64,000 nt of DNA from SAR324 cluster bacterium. Lineage in GTDB: Bacteria > SAR324 > NAC60-12. The notes under the pieces are model-generated. The model was not told the origin of the DNA, did no database searches, and saw nothing but the letters and a program-made list of their open reading frames with translations. Location: contig JADGAV010000013.1 in NCBI GenBank assembly GCA_015231825.1, positions 56,390 through 120,389 of the forward strand, given 5' to 3'. This document shows, piece after piece, positions 34,674-43,518 of the stretch (within the stretch, counting starts at the first letter, position 1; each line of letters starts with the position of its first letter). The position numbers and the translations under genes were made by a program.

Positions 34674-35018
34674 ATGACCGGTTCATTTCAAATAGATGAA
34701 ACACTAAAAGAAAGTTTAGAAATTTTATTCGGTCGCAGAGCTGAGCGTATAGAGAAAGCGGCACGTTGTCTGAAAGTGTTTGCGCACCCGGCACGAATGA
34801 AAATTCTATGCGTCCTCCGCGTTGGAGAGTGTTCTGTTTTGAATTTGAGCAATTATACCGGTATAGAGCAAGCTCCTCTCTCCCAGCATCTTTCGCTTTT
34901 AAAAGATCGCGGCATTGTAGTTTCGCGAAGATCCGGCAATTATGTACTATACAGCCTGGCCAATGATCAGATGTCACAATTATTCGAAATGATTCAGGAA
35001 ATTTATTGCAAGGACTGA
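34674..35018 (+). CDS. ArsR-family regulator of the SqrR/BigR (persulfide-sensing) type
   Basis: 114 residues with a winged helix: HPARMKILCVL, the recognition region GIEQAPLSQHLSLLKDRG and the wing VVSRRSGNYVLYSL. Cysteines lie at 32, 46, 53 and 112. Cys46 (in KILCVL) and Cys112 (in IYCKD) are 66 residues apart, the same spacing as the redox pair of SqrR (Cys41 and Cys107), which forms a tetrasulfide crosslink with reactive sulfur. GGAG precedes ATG. It follows dsrP and probably represses sulfur genes until persulfides appear. Upstream, ATTCAATATATTCATATTC (34610-34628) resembles the operator motif and may give autoregulation. Confidence 0.85.
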   Translation: MTGSFQIDETLKESLEILFGRRAERIEKAARCLKVFAHPARMKILCVLRVGECSVLNLSNYTGIEQAPLSQHLSLLKDRGIVVSRRSGNYVLYSLANDQMSQLFEMIQEIYCKD

Positions 35019-35298
35019 CAAATCGGCAAAATAAACTTGAACCACTCAAACTGCAGGAACGGTTTTTTTGTTCCTGGTCAGGTCTTTTGAGTAGGTACTC
35101 ATCTTATCGTATTTCTCAAAACGGCTGCGAGCACAAAATAGTTTACGCAGTTGAAATTTTTTTTCCAGCCGTTCTAATTTTAGAATATATTTCAAAATAC
35201 CTCCTGTTTTTCTTCCTTCAGTTAGGTCGTCAGACTGCGTCGAAAACACCAGTAAACCACTCGCTGTCTGATCAATGCACTAAACAAATTTTATTTCC
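35019..35298. other. Interval without recognised gene
   Basis: About 280 bp between the ArsR gene and the PLP enzyme. I see no frame with RBS and no clear terminator. A 5' leader for the following gene is the only likely content; TTTATTTCC upstream of ATG 35299 is not a convincing RBS. Confidence 0.5.
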
Positions 35299-36786
35299 AT
35301 GAATACATCAAAAGAGATTGAGCAACGTCTTCTGATTCTCAAAAAGCTCAGCAGTGAGGCAGTCAATTTAGATACCCACTACACCCTGGCAACAGGAGAG
35401 TTGACAAAGCGTGTATATCTGGACAGCACCGCAAGCACGTTGCAGCTGAAAGTTGTTCATGAAGTCCTGGAAAAGTACCAACCCTACTACTCGAATACCC
35501 ATAGCGAATCGCATTTTGGTGCAAAGCTTTCAACAGGTGAATATCAATGGGCACACCAAATGGTTCTGGATTTTGTGCAGGCTGATCCTGAAATATATAC
35601 TGCATTTTTTGCTGGGAGCGGTGCCACCAGTGGCCTCAATCGGGTTGCCAGCACGCTAGCAGAGAGAAATCCGAAAAGAGATGTTGTGATAACGACCGTT
35701 ATGGAGCATCATTCAAATGATTTGCCTCACCGCAAGCAGTTCCAGGAAGTCATTCATATTCCGGCAGCAATGTCCACGAACTCTGTTGGCTGCGTCAATC
35801 TCCATCGACTCGAAGAAGCATTGGAGGAATATTCCGAACGAGTGAACTATGTGGCAATTACCGGCGTTTCAAATGTGACTGGAATTATTAACCCGATCCA
35901 CGAAGTGGCAGAACTGGCTCATCGCCATGGTGCATTAGTGGTTATTGATGCAGCACAAATGGCTGCCCACTTGCCAATCCGAATGAGCGGGAATGAAAGC
36001 CCTGAGCAAGACCTTGATGTCGTGGTCTTTTCCGGACATAAAATCTATGCTCCCGGCTCTCCGGGTGTAGTCATCACGCGTAAAGAATTATTCGCTGAAG
36101 TAGAACCTCAGGAGATCGGGGGAGGTGTCGTGGATGACGTTGCGATCAATCGCTATATCATTACTGACAAATTTCCTGACCGTGAAGAAGCTGGTACGCC
36201 AAATATTCTTGGTGCGATCGGTTTGGCTGCAGCGTTATACGCACTGCAAACGGTTGGGATGGATTTGATTGCCCAAGAAGAATGCCGTCTGATCAACTAT
36301 GCGCTCGATAAATTAAAGACGGTGGACAATCTGGTTATTTATGGTGAAACAGATTGCACCAAATGCCAGCGTACAGGAGCCGTTTCCTTTAATCTTAAAA
36401 CTCTTGATCATGCCTTGGTCGCGTCGGTTCTTAATGATTATTTCAATATTGCCGTTCGTAATCATTGTTTTTGTGCCCATCCTTATGTGCGCGAGATGAT
36501 CACACAAACACTGCTGGAAGAGGCCGATCATCTTACTGAAGATGAACTTGAAAAATTGGCCGAAATGCATCGCGGAATGGTACGTGCCAGTTTCGGTATT
36601 TATTCTACAGAAGAACACGTTGATGCCCTGACTGAAGCACTGAAACATATCTCTGCAAACACATCTTTCTACCGAGAACACTATCAATTGTTGCCTTGTG
36701 GAAATTTCAGGCATAAATCGTTTGATTTTGACCATACCCAGATTTTTTCAATCAAAGGCGCAGTGGATCAAATCCTCAATTCATGA
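35299..36786 (+). CDS. Class V PLP enzyme, cysteine desulfurase (SufS/CsdA)-like
   Basis: 495 residues, longer than SufS (about 405). PLP features include FAGSGATSGLNRVAST, TTVMEHHSNDLPHR, VVIDAAQMAAHLPI and the Schiff-base lysine in VVFSGHKIYAPGSPGV. A cysteine loop NIAVRNHCFCAHPYV stands where SufS has its catalytic cysteine, so desulfurase activity is plausible; the NHCFCAHP form and the extra C-terminal segment set it apart. It follows the sulfur-sensing ArsR gene, which supports a sulfur-mobilising role, but the substrate is not known. A kynureninase-like or selenocysteine lyase activity is a possible alternative, notable next to a selenoprotein. Confidence 0.75.
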   Translation: MNTSKEIEQRLLILKKLSSEAVNLDTHYTLATGELTKRVYLDSTASTLQLKVVHEVLEKYQPYYSNTHSESHFGAKLSTGEYQWAHQMVLDFVQADPEIYTAFFAGSGATSGLNRVASTLAERNPKRDVVITTVMEHHSNDLPHRKQFQEVIHIPAAMSTNSVGCVNLHRLEEALEEYSERVNYVAITGVSNVTGIINPIHEVAELAHRHGALVVIDAAQMAAHLPIRMSGNESPEQDLDVVVFSGHKIYAPGSPGVVITRKELFAEVEPQEIGGGVVDDVAINRYIITDKFPDREEAGTPNILGAIGLAAALYALQTVGMDLIAQEECRLINYALDKLKTVDNLVIYGETDCTKCQRTGAVSFNLKTLDHALVASVLNDYFNIAVRNHCFCAHPYVREMITQTLLEEADHLTEDELEKLAEMHRGMVRASFGIYSTEEHVDALTEALKHISANTSFYREHYQLLPCGNFRHKSFDFDHTQIFSIKGAVDQILNS

Positions 36787-37101
36787 GGTTTGAAGAATTT
36801 TTTAAAAATAGTATTCCCTTCTTCACGGGAATAAGACTCCAGGGAAGATGTCCTCAATTAAAAAGGTACGGATTGAACTGAAGAAATCTGATTTCCAGGT
36901 TTCTTTTTTCCATGGTCAAGACCCTCCAGAAAATTTCCAGCGAGCATAGCACTGGAATAGATCATTTTTTTCTCCATTCAAATCCGTTCCTGGAATTTTT
37001 CAAAAAAACACTTCAAAATCAGGATAGAAATGTTTGTTGATTTTGAAAAAGAGATCCGCATCTAATAGTAAACGCAGAAATTTTTTTCTATAGGGAGCCA
37101 G
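36787..37101. other. Intergenic region with hairpin
   Basis: No gene seen in 315 bp. A perfect 7-bp hairpin, TATTCCC-N8-GGGAATA, lies at 36812-36833, 26 bp after the PLP-enzyme stop. It lacks a T-tract, so terminator function is uncertain. A TATAGGGAGCC just before ATG 37102 provides the RBS of the next gene. Confidence 0.45.
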
Positions 37102-37641
37102 ATGACCTTCATACAATATGTTTCTGAAGATAAAATTCCGGAAAAAGACCGGGTTCCAGATCAGGATAATATTTTAAGGATTCATGGTGTGCACAGCAAA
37201 ATTATGAGGCATCACTATGAACTGTATCTGGAATTGATGCACAAACGAAGTCCACTGAGTCGTGTTCAGCGTGAAATGATTGCCGTAATGGTGTCTTCTC
37301 TCAATGATTGCCACTATTGAATTACCCATCACGAAGCGGGACTTCGCAGCTTGTTGGAAAAAGACCAAATGAGTGCTCAACGTCAGGATGCGCTTTTGGA
37401 ATCTCTAAAAGGAGACTACAGGCGAGCGTCGCTCGAGTCGGCAGATCTGGCCATGCTCAAGTATTCTAAAAAACTGACCGTCACCCCTGGCCTGATGAAT
37501 CGTGATGATGTCGAATCCCTCAGGATTCAAGGTTTTGATGATCGTGCAATTCATGATATTTGTTCGGTGGTCGCCTATTTTGCATTTGTCAATCGAATTG
37601 CGGATGGTCTGGGAGTACAGTTGGAAGAATTACATTCTTGA
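37102..37641 (+). CDS. AhpD-like (carboxymuconolactone decarboxylase family) selenoprotein with in-frame TGA
   Basis: The frame is continuous for 179 residues if TGA at 37318-37320 is read as selenocysteine (residue 73). The surrounding sequence is SSLNDCHY-U-ITHHEAGL; the family motif is N-x-C-x-Y-C-x-x-H-H, so the TGA replaces exactly the second cysteine of the CxxC peroxidatic/resolving pair. Both sides match the uncharacterised peroxidase-related AhpD branch (ILRIHGVHSKIMRHHYELY before; DICSVVAYFAFVNRIADGLGV after). A SECIS-like hairpin follows immediately. GGGAG precedes the ATG. Such enzymes reduce hydroperoxides. The alternative, a nonsense mutation in a pseudogene, is less likely since there is no other damage. 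selABCD lie outside the window. Confidence 0.85.
37332..37346 (+). promoter_or_regulatory. Bacterial SECIS-like hairpin
   Basis: CGAAG-CGGGA-CTTCG: 5-bp stem, 5-base loop with G at its second position (37338), 18 bases after the TGA. Bacterial SECIS elements need a small apical loop with an early G about 16-37 bases after UGA, so this fits. Pairing below the apical stem is poor, as is common. Confidence 0.6.
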
Positions 37642-37690
37642 ACCATCAAATTTGTTTTTAAAAAACAACATTATTTCATCGGATTCGAAT

Positions 37691-38290
37691 ATGAAACCTT
37701 ATTCACAAGCTTGTGAAAACAACAAAGAACCTATTCTGCAAATTCTTAGATCAGCATTTTCCCACAGCCGAAAAGTACTGGAAATTGGCAGCGGTACGGG
37801 CCAGCATTCGGTGCATTTTGCAAAACATCTCCCACATTTAATTTGGCAAACAGGCGACCTGGTCGAGAACCATTCCGGAATAAAAGCCTGGATCAGTGAA
37901 AGCCATTTGGAAAATGTTTTGTCTCCCATAGTAACGAATGTCAATTTGAAGGATTGGGAGATTGATGCAGTGGACTCTGTCTTTACCGCCAATACATTGC
38001 ATATCATCAGTTGGTTGGAAGTTGAAAAATTATTTGAAAAGGTCGCTACCTTATTGGATTCGGAAGGAGTGTTGTGTGTGTACGGTCCTTTTAATTATGA
38101 CGGGGCTTACACCAGTTCCAGTAATGCCAGTTTTGATGAACATTTGCGGACTCGAGATCCCCTGAGCGGAATACGGGATTTTGAGGCAGTTGAAGCGCTA
38201 GCCCAGGCACAGGGATTGCTCCTTCAAGATGACCACCCTATGCCGGCCAACAACCGTTGTCTTGTCTGGAAGAAAATCAAGGAGTGTTGA
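37691..38290 (+). CDS. DUF938-family SAM-dependent methyltransferase-like protein
   Basis: 199 residues. It opens with KPYSQACENNKEPIL, typical of DUF938, then the SAM-binding motif VLEIGSGTGQHSVHFAKHLP and the SVFTANTLHIISW segment, and ends with DHPMPANNRCLVWKK. The target is unknown. The open frame reaches back to 37502, overlapping the selenoprotein gene; I start at ATG 37691, where the family similarity begins, although its RBS is weak. Confidence 0.82.
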   Translation: MKPYSQACENNKEPILQILRSAFSHSRKVLEIGSGTGQHSVHFAKHLPHLIWQTGDLVENHSGIKAWISESHLENVLSPIVTNVNLKDWEIDAVDSVFTANTLHIISWLEVEKLFEKVATLLDSEGVLCVYGPFNYDGAYTSSSNASFDEHLRTRDPLSGIRDFEAVEALAQAQGLLLQDDHPMPANNRCLVWKKIKEC

Positions 38291-38418
38291 TTTTGACCAG
38301 CCTGTTTAAGTTTTGAATTTGTTCATTTACAATTTGAACCTGATTTTTTGATCCTATCTCGTGGCCAGGCTGAGCGCACTTATCTGATTGTTGAAGATAA
38401 TACCCCAATGAGGAAAAG

Positions 38419-39603
38419 TTGCTTCATTTTTTATACATGAGTCACATTGCACCGTATCCGATTCGGGGTGGGGAGAAAATACGAGCTTCCGGTTTGATTC
38501 GAATGCTGTCGAATCTGGGGACCGTGGATTCCATTGTCGAGAAAGAAGGGTTGAGTGACCTTCCTTCTACTGAAAGTTTGCCGAATGTACGTTTTCATCC
38601 ATTCAATTTTCTGTCTGAGATGAAACCAGTCGTAAGGTATTTTTTTAAAAACCATGCACTGGTTCAGCATATTGGCAATATTCTCGAACATCATCCAATT
38701 GATCTTGCAGTCATTGACTATCAGTTTTACGGGAAATATATAGGATTTTTTCAGGCAATCGGAATTCCAGTGATTTATGGAACACACAACGCTGAAGCCC
38801 TCCTGACAGAGCAGGAAATTCGTTATCATTCCGGAAAAAAAGCTCTGGAAAAAAGAATCCTTTCCAAAATTCAAGCGCACCACGAGCGCCTGTATTTTCC
38901 AAAGGCTGATGCTTTTATCGTGGTCTCCAGGCAAGACGAAATCTACTACCAGCGCTGGATTGATCCCCAAAAAATTGTTCTAATCCCCAATTTTCTTTAT
39001 CCGCAACTCTACCCTGAAACTGGTCGTCCTCCCCCGGCCCACAATCCCCGAAAACTGGTGATGACCGGAAATTTTTCTGTTTTCCAAAACCTGGATGGGT
39101 TTCGATGGTTTCTTCAGGAAATTTGGCATCCTTTCCGTCTTTTCGAGTCTTTTGAATTGTTGCTGGTGGGGCGAGGTTCTGAAGAAGCCTTAGAAAAAGT
39201 TTGCTGCCGCCGTTTCCCTCCGCAAAATATCCGGGCCTCAGGAACTGTTGATTCCATATTGGAGCAGATTGAAGATGCCATGGCTTCTCTGGTACCGATT
39301 CGGTATGGGAGTGGAACAAGATTGAAAGTGCTGGAAGCAATGTGGCAAAAGATACCAGTCATCTCGACTTCATTGGGAGTTGAGGGGATTGAAGGCGAGT
39401 CTAATCGTCACTTTTTAGTAGCCGACGATCCGAAAACTTTTGCAGAACAACTATCCTGTTTGAACTCACCCGAAACCCGAGAACGGCTCGTGGAGAATGC
39501 TACAAATCTGCTTCATCAAAAATATACTCTCGCTGCCAATCAAAAACGCTTTTTAGAATTTATCTCAGCTCGCCTCCCTGCATGTTTCGGTAGAGAAATC
39601 TAA
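38419..39603 (+). CDS. GT4-type glycosyltransferase
   Basis: 394 residues with GT-B fold features. The N-terminal LYMSHIAPYPIRGGEKIRASGL resembles glycosyltransferases of exopolysaccharide clusters (shown in part: HIAPYPIRGGEKIR). A GTHNAEALL motif, then the donor-binding C-terminal domain with LVMTGNFSVFQNLDGF and YGSGTRLKVLEAMWQKIPV, follow. The start codon is TTG 38419, behind AGGAA. The sugar donor and acceptor cannot be predicted, and no other polysaccharide genes are adjacent. Confidence 0.85.
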   Translation: MLHFLYMSHIAPYPIRGGEKIRASGLIRMLSNLGTVDSIVEKEGLSDLPSTESLPNVRFHPFNFLSEMKPVVRYFFKNHALVQHIGNILEHHPIDLAVIDYQFYGKYIGFFQAIGIPVIYGTHNAEALLTEQEIRYHSGKKALEKRILSKIQAHHERLYFPKADAFIVVSRQDEIYYQRWIDPQKIVLIPNFLYPQLYPETGRPPPAHNPRKLVMTGNFSVFQNLDGFRWFLQEIWHPFRLFESFELLLVGRGSEEALEKVCCRRFPPQNIRASGTVDSILEQIEDAMASLVPIRYGSGTRLKVLEAMWQKIPVISTSLGVEGIEGESNRHFLVADDPKTFAEQLSCLNSPETRERLVENATNLLHQKYTLAANQKRFLEFISARLPACFGREI

Positions 39604-40155
39604 AAGAATTTCCTGTCAAAATCTCAGATGTAACAGAATTTCCTCTCATAAAACCGTGTTCCATCTCGGACTGAATCTTTTTGCTGGGCGTACCAGGAAC
39701 ATCGCGCGTTTCGGGAGTTTCCCAAATTCTTTCATTGCAGCCACTGCTCTTTCCAGCGTTTTTTGATCCCTTCATAAGTTCGTCCTCGAACGTGGAGAAT
39801 GCATGTTTGAAATAATTGTTGAATGTGCAAAACGATTTCTTGAATAAATAAAAATCTTGTATTAAATTATTTCAAGATGCACCTTCCTGCAAACTGCAAA
39901 GACGGACCTCTGCATGAATGAAAGTTTATAAATAGAAAATGAATCCTGCAAATTATAAGGGAATCAACTGGAAGCAAAGAAATAACAGCTCCAGGTTCAA
40001 AGTGTAAAACTCGCATAATATGTGAATTTTGCCCGGGAATTGCACGTGATTGTAAAGATACAGGGCTTCGGTTGAAATACTGGCGGATCAGGTGAGCCAA
40101 AAATGGCAGTACTGATTATAGAATTAAAATCAAATGTAAAAAGGCATTAACTCTG
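39604..40155. other. AT-rich interval without recognised gene
   Basis: About 550 bp with no frame showing RBS or family likeness on either strand. Short direct similarity AGAATTTCCT (39605 and 39634) is the only repeat seen. It presumably holds the promoter for the 571-residue protein gene; I find no convincing -35/-10 pair. Confidence 0.5.
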
Positions 40156-41871
40156 ATGGGGAATCCAGCAACAGATGATGGCATGGAGGAAATTGAAGGC
40201 AGACAGGCTCCTTCAGGCAGTTTCCAAATGCTCCAGGAACTGAAAAAAGACTTCAAAGATCCTCAAAATTTTTCAGGAATGATGGACTTGATCGGGTCTC
40301 CTGATATTATCCCGACACCGGGTGGTCTGTTTGAGCAGACTCTGAAAGAATGCACCCAACCTTTTGCGAAAAAAAGCCTGCGTCTGGCTTTTAAAAACAC
40401 TTCCATGGGACGTCAATTCACCCGGGTTTTGAAAACGGATGCATTTGAAAACAAATTCCTCAAAGGGAAAATTAAAATCAATGTCCAAAACATTGTCAAC
40501 GGTTTTACATTTTACAAATTGTCCCAGGATCCCGCTGTTGTGAGTCGAATCCAGGAGATTTATAACAATCCGATGGATTGGGAGAAACGTTACCTGACCC
40601 TCAACTATTTCATGGCTCTCAAGGCGCGGTCCAATGAAAAAATGCAGGGGATGTCGCAGAAAGCAATGAATTTGGTTGAAAAATACGAAAAAACTGGAGG
40701 AGTTGGTGCGGCCAATAAAGTACGCAACAATATGAAAAAATCTTTCCAGGGAACTCGTTCAAAGGCAGTCACCACCAATTTTATTTTGTTTCTGCACGCT
40801 GCTCTGCCGGTCGCATACGGAAACATCAGTACTCACTTTGAATATCAACTGCTCTTCACCTATCGAGATTTTATCCGTTCTCTGCGATCTATTGTTGATA
40901 TGATTGTTGAACATGCTGATCAACTCCTGCAGCACGAATCAGAAGGGGTAGACAGTCGTTTGGAAGCAAAAAAAGAACGCCTGATTGAAGAGGCAAAAGG
41001 AGGAAAAAAATATGAAAATCTCCGCCTCAATGAAATGGAAAAAATTAATGCGACCTTGCAGGCAGAACGCGAAGGAATGGCTAGCCAACTGGATGGGATG
41101 ATCAAACGGGTCAACAAAGTCAAAACACAGGCTCTTTATTTGAAAGGAATAGAAAGCAACCTGATTCTGCCAAAAAAGCCTCGGTCGATCATCGATGAGG
41201 CACTCGTTTTACCCCGAGAAATATTTAAAGAATTAGAGAAAGTGCCTAATAATGACCTTGATGCGAAAGCTCAAAGTTATATAGAAAATTTGTGTGTCAG
41301 CATAATCCGCTGCAGCGGAATTGTGCTTCTTCATGAAAGCTTTAAAAAATTGTTGGAACAGGTGGCGGGAAAATATGGACAGGTCTGGCCCCTGCTCTAT
41401 GCCACAATGATGCTGGATGTTCAAAATTTGTCCAATACCAAATCCAGCTATGAAGCAAAAAAAGTTTTTTCAAGCCCTGATCAAAGTACTCAGGAATTGA
41501 TGGCTGATAAGAAGCAGCTCTCTCAAGGTTGCAATCAACTGCTGCAGCAATTGAACACGATTGAAGCCCAAACCAATGCGTCTGAAGAATTCCAGAAAGC
41601 GAAGGTTGAATTTTTTCTGGATAAGGCACTGCTGCTGAGAAAACTGGTTATAGAAATTTATCCTTTGCTTGGCGTTTCTTCAGAGGTTAAAATCAAGCAT
41701 GTGGAAAAGGGAGTTGCTGCGGTAAAAAATGCTGAAAAAGCCATCACCAAAGCGATGGAAAGCGATGGATCCTATGAAGCTAAAATCTCGGAAACCGGCA
41801 GAAATGAATTGATCAGTTCGCTCTATAGTCTCAGCTCCTTGATGATCCTTGAAGACGATGATGACGATTAA
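40156..41871 (+). CDS. Unrecognised 571-residue helical protein with acidic tail
   Basis: I do not recognise this family. It is predicted soluble and mostly helical, with a coiled-coil-prone middle (residues about 265-330, rich in E, K and R around EAKKERLIEEAKGGKKYENL, given in part: KKERLIEEAKGG) and a terminal EDDDDD. There is no signal peptide or transmembrane helix apart from a moderately hydrophobic stretch FILFLHAALPVAYG near 210. A weak AAAGG lies 12 bases before ATG. It stands alone between the glycosyltransferase and hflX. It could be a lineage-specific structural or cytoplasmic scaffold protein. Confidence 0.65.
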   Translation: MGNPATDDGMEEIEGRQAPSGSFQMLQELKKDFKDPQNFSGMMDLIGSPDIIPTPGGLFEQTLKECTQPFAKKSLRLAFKNTSMGRQFTRVLKTDAFENKFLKGKIKINVQNIVNGFTFYKLSQDPAVVSRIQEIYNNPMDWEKRYLTLNYFMALKARSNEKMQGMSQKAMNLVEKYEKTGGVGAANKVRNNMKKSFQGTRSKAVTTNFILFLHAALPVAYGNISTHFEYQLLFTYRDFIRSLRSIVDMIVEHADQLLQHESEGVDSRLEAKKERLIEEAKGGKKYENLRLNEMEKINATLQAEREGMASQLDGMIKRVNKVKTQALYLKGIESNLILPKKPRSIIDEALVLPREIFKELEKVPNNDLDAKAQSYIENLCVSIIRCSGIVLLHESFKKLLEQVAGKYGQVWPLLYATMMLDVQNLSNTKSSYEAKKVFSSPDQSTQELMADKKQLSQGCNQLLQQLNTIEAQTNASEEFQKAKVEFFLDKALLLRKLVIEIYPLLGVSSEVKIKHVEKGVAAVKNAEKAITKAMESDGSYEAKISETGRNELISSLYSLSSLMILEDDDDD

Positions 41872-42013
41872 AAGAAAAAGCATTTGAAACGCTTGAATAA
41901 GCCACCAAAGCGAGGTATCTTACAAGAATAATGGTCCTGATCCCTTCGTTGGGAATTGGTGAGATTCTGCCGCTTCCCTTTTCGGAGCGTCCGTTTATTC
42001 TTGGAGATTGTAT

Positions 42014-43300
42014 TTGATAAACCACATTAAAGCAGTTGAACCCGATCAGGCAATGCTGCTCTCAGTTCAATTGCTTTCCCAATCAGAGCATGAGACTCTG
42101 CATTCCCTGAAAGAACTCTCCTCCCTGGCAACTACTGTTGGATACGAAGTCGTTGCTCAAATTATTCAGCCCCGTCTGCAAATTCACCCTGCTACTTTTG
42201 TAGGCAAAGGAAAAATCTCAGAAATCAAAGAAACGGTTCATCGCTGCAAAGTCAACCTGGTGATTGTTGACGGACTGTTGAGTCCAAAACAGGGGAAAAA
42301 CCTGGAACGAGCAATCAAATGCATGGTCTGGGACCGCACCCAACTGATTTTAGAAATCTTTGCAAAAAACGCAAAAACTTCTGAGGCGAAAAGACAAATT
42401 GAATTGGCACAATTGCAGTATATGCTCCCTCGATTGGTGGGTTTGTGGGCGCACCTGGATCGAGAGCGCGGAGGAATTGGCGCATCACGAGGGATGGGGG
42501 AAAAACAAATTGAAACCGATCGTCGGGTTATCGGTATGCGGATCGCACAACTCAAGGAAGAACTAAAACATGTTGCCGTCGAAAGAAAGGTTCAGAAAAA
42601 AAGACGAAGTGATTGTCTAAAAGTGAGCTTGATCGGATATACCAACGCTGGAAAATCCACGATCATGAATGCACTTACTGACTCAGAGCTACTGGTAGAA
42701 GACAAACTTTTTGCAACCTTGGAATCGACCACACGGTTGCTGGATGAAAAAAGCCGTCCCAAAATTTTACTCTCCGATACAGTGGGCTTTATTAAAAACC
42801 TTCCTCATGAACTGGTGGCTTCCTTCCGTTCAACTCTGGAAGTGATTCGGGACGCTGAGCTTCTTTTTCATATTGTTGACATCAATGCTCTTGACTATCA
42901 GGAGCATATTGAAACTGCTCTGCAGATCGTCGATGATCTTGGAGCGGACTGCATCCCTCGTTTGCTGGTTTTCAACAAGATCGATCAAGTCAAGGATCCG
43001 ACAAGGGTTCCAATATTTCGCAAAAAATTTCCTGAAGCCGTTTTTGTTTCTGCTCAAAGCGGAGACGTTGCTGAACTGCGTGAGAGCATCATTCGCTTTT
43101 TTGAAAAAAAAATGCTGACGGTACAGATTCGTTTGGAATATCAGCATAGCAGGAATTTGTCATATATTTATGAATGGAGCCGAGTTGATCAAATCAATTA
43201 TGAAGACGACGGCATCCATCTCAGGCTGACTTCCTCTTCAGACAATCTGAACCGACTTCGTCATCACATGGGAACTTCCTATTTTCAGGAACAAACATGA
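42014..43300 (+). CDS. hflX: GTPase HflX
   Basis: About 428 residues. The N-terminal HflX domain includes GYEVVAQIIQPRLQIHPATFVGKGK (in part: IHPATFVGKGK) and LELAQLQYMLPRL-type sequence with RERGGIGASRGMGEKQIE. The G domain shows G1 GYTNAGKST, G3 DTVGFIKNLP and G4 NKID. HflX binds the ribosome and rescues stalled ribosomes under stress. TTG 42014 is preferred (GGAG 7 bases upstream); a TTG at 42008 is the alternative. Confidence 0.95.
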   Translation: MINHIKAVEPDQAMLLSVQLLSQSEHETLHSLKELSSLATTVGYEVVAQIIQPRLQIHPATFVGKGKISEIKETVHRCKVNLVIVDGLLSPKQGKNLERAIKCMVWDRTQLILEIFAKNAKTSEAKRQIELAQLQYMLPRLVGLWAHLDRERGGIGASRGMGEKQIETDRRVIGMRIAQLKEELKHVAVERKVQKKRRSDCLKVSLIGYTNAGKSTIMNALTDSELLVEDKLFATLESTTRLLDEKSRPKILLSDTVGFIKNLPHELVASFRSTLEVIRDAELLFHIVDINALDYQEHIETALQIVDDLGADCIPRLLVFNKIDQVKDPTRVPIFRKKFPEAVFVSAQSGDVAELRESIIRFFEKKMLTVQIRLEYQHSRNLSYIYEWSRVDQINYEDDGIHLRLTSSSDNLNRLRHHMGTSYFQEQT

Positions 43301-43518
43301 GCCGGTTGGAAATCGTAAAATTTCAGAATTATACCGCAATTAAAATCTGCGTCACAGAGAGTTTTTTCAATCGCAAAGGAGCAGTTCGGGAATCTTGATC
43401 CAAAGCAAGAGACTTTTCATCATTTTTTGAAAAATAAAGTTACGCTGGTTCAAGTTTTTCAATTTTAAGCTTTCGGAAGCATCATTTCCCGTCATTTTAT
43501 TAAATAAGGATTACTTTC

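Noticed and set aside
37318..37320. Reading the in-frame TGA as a simple stop, giving two genes or a pseudogene
   Set aside because: The family motif continues without interruption across the TGA, which sits exactly at a catalytic cysteine, and a SECIS-like hairpin follows.
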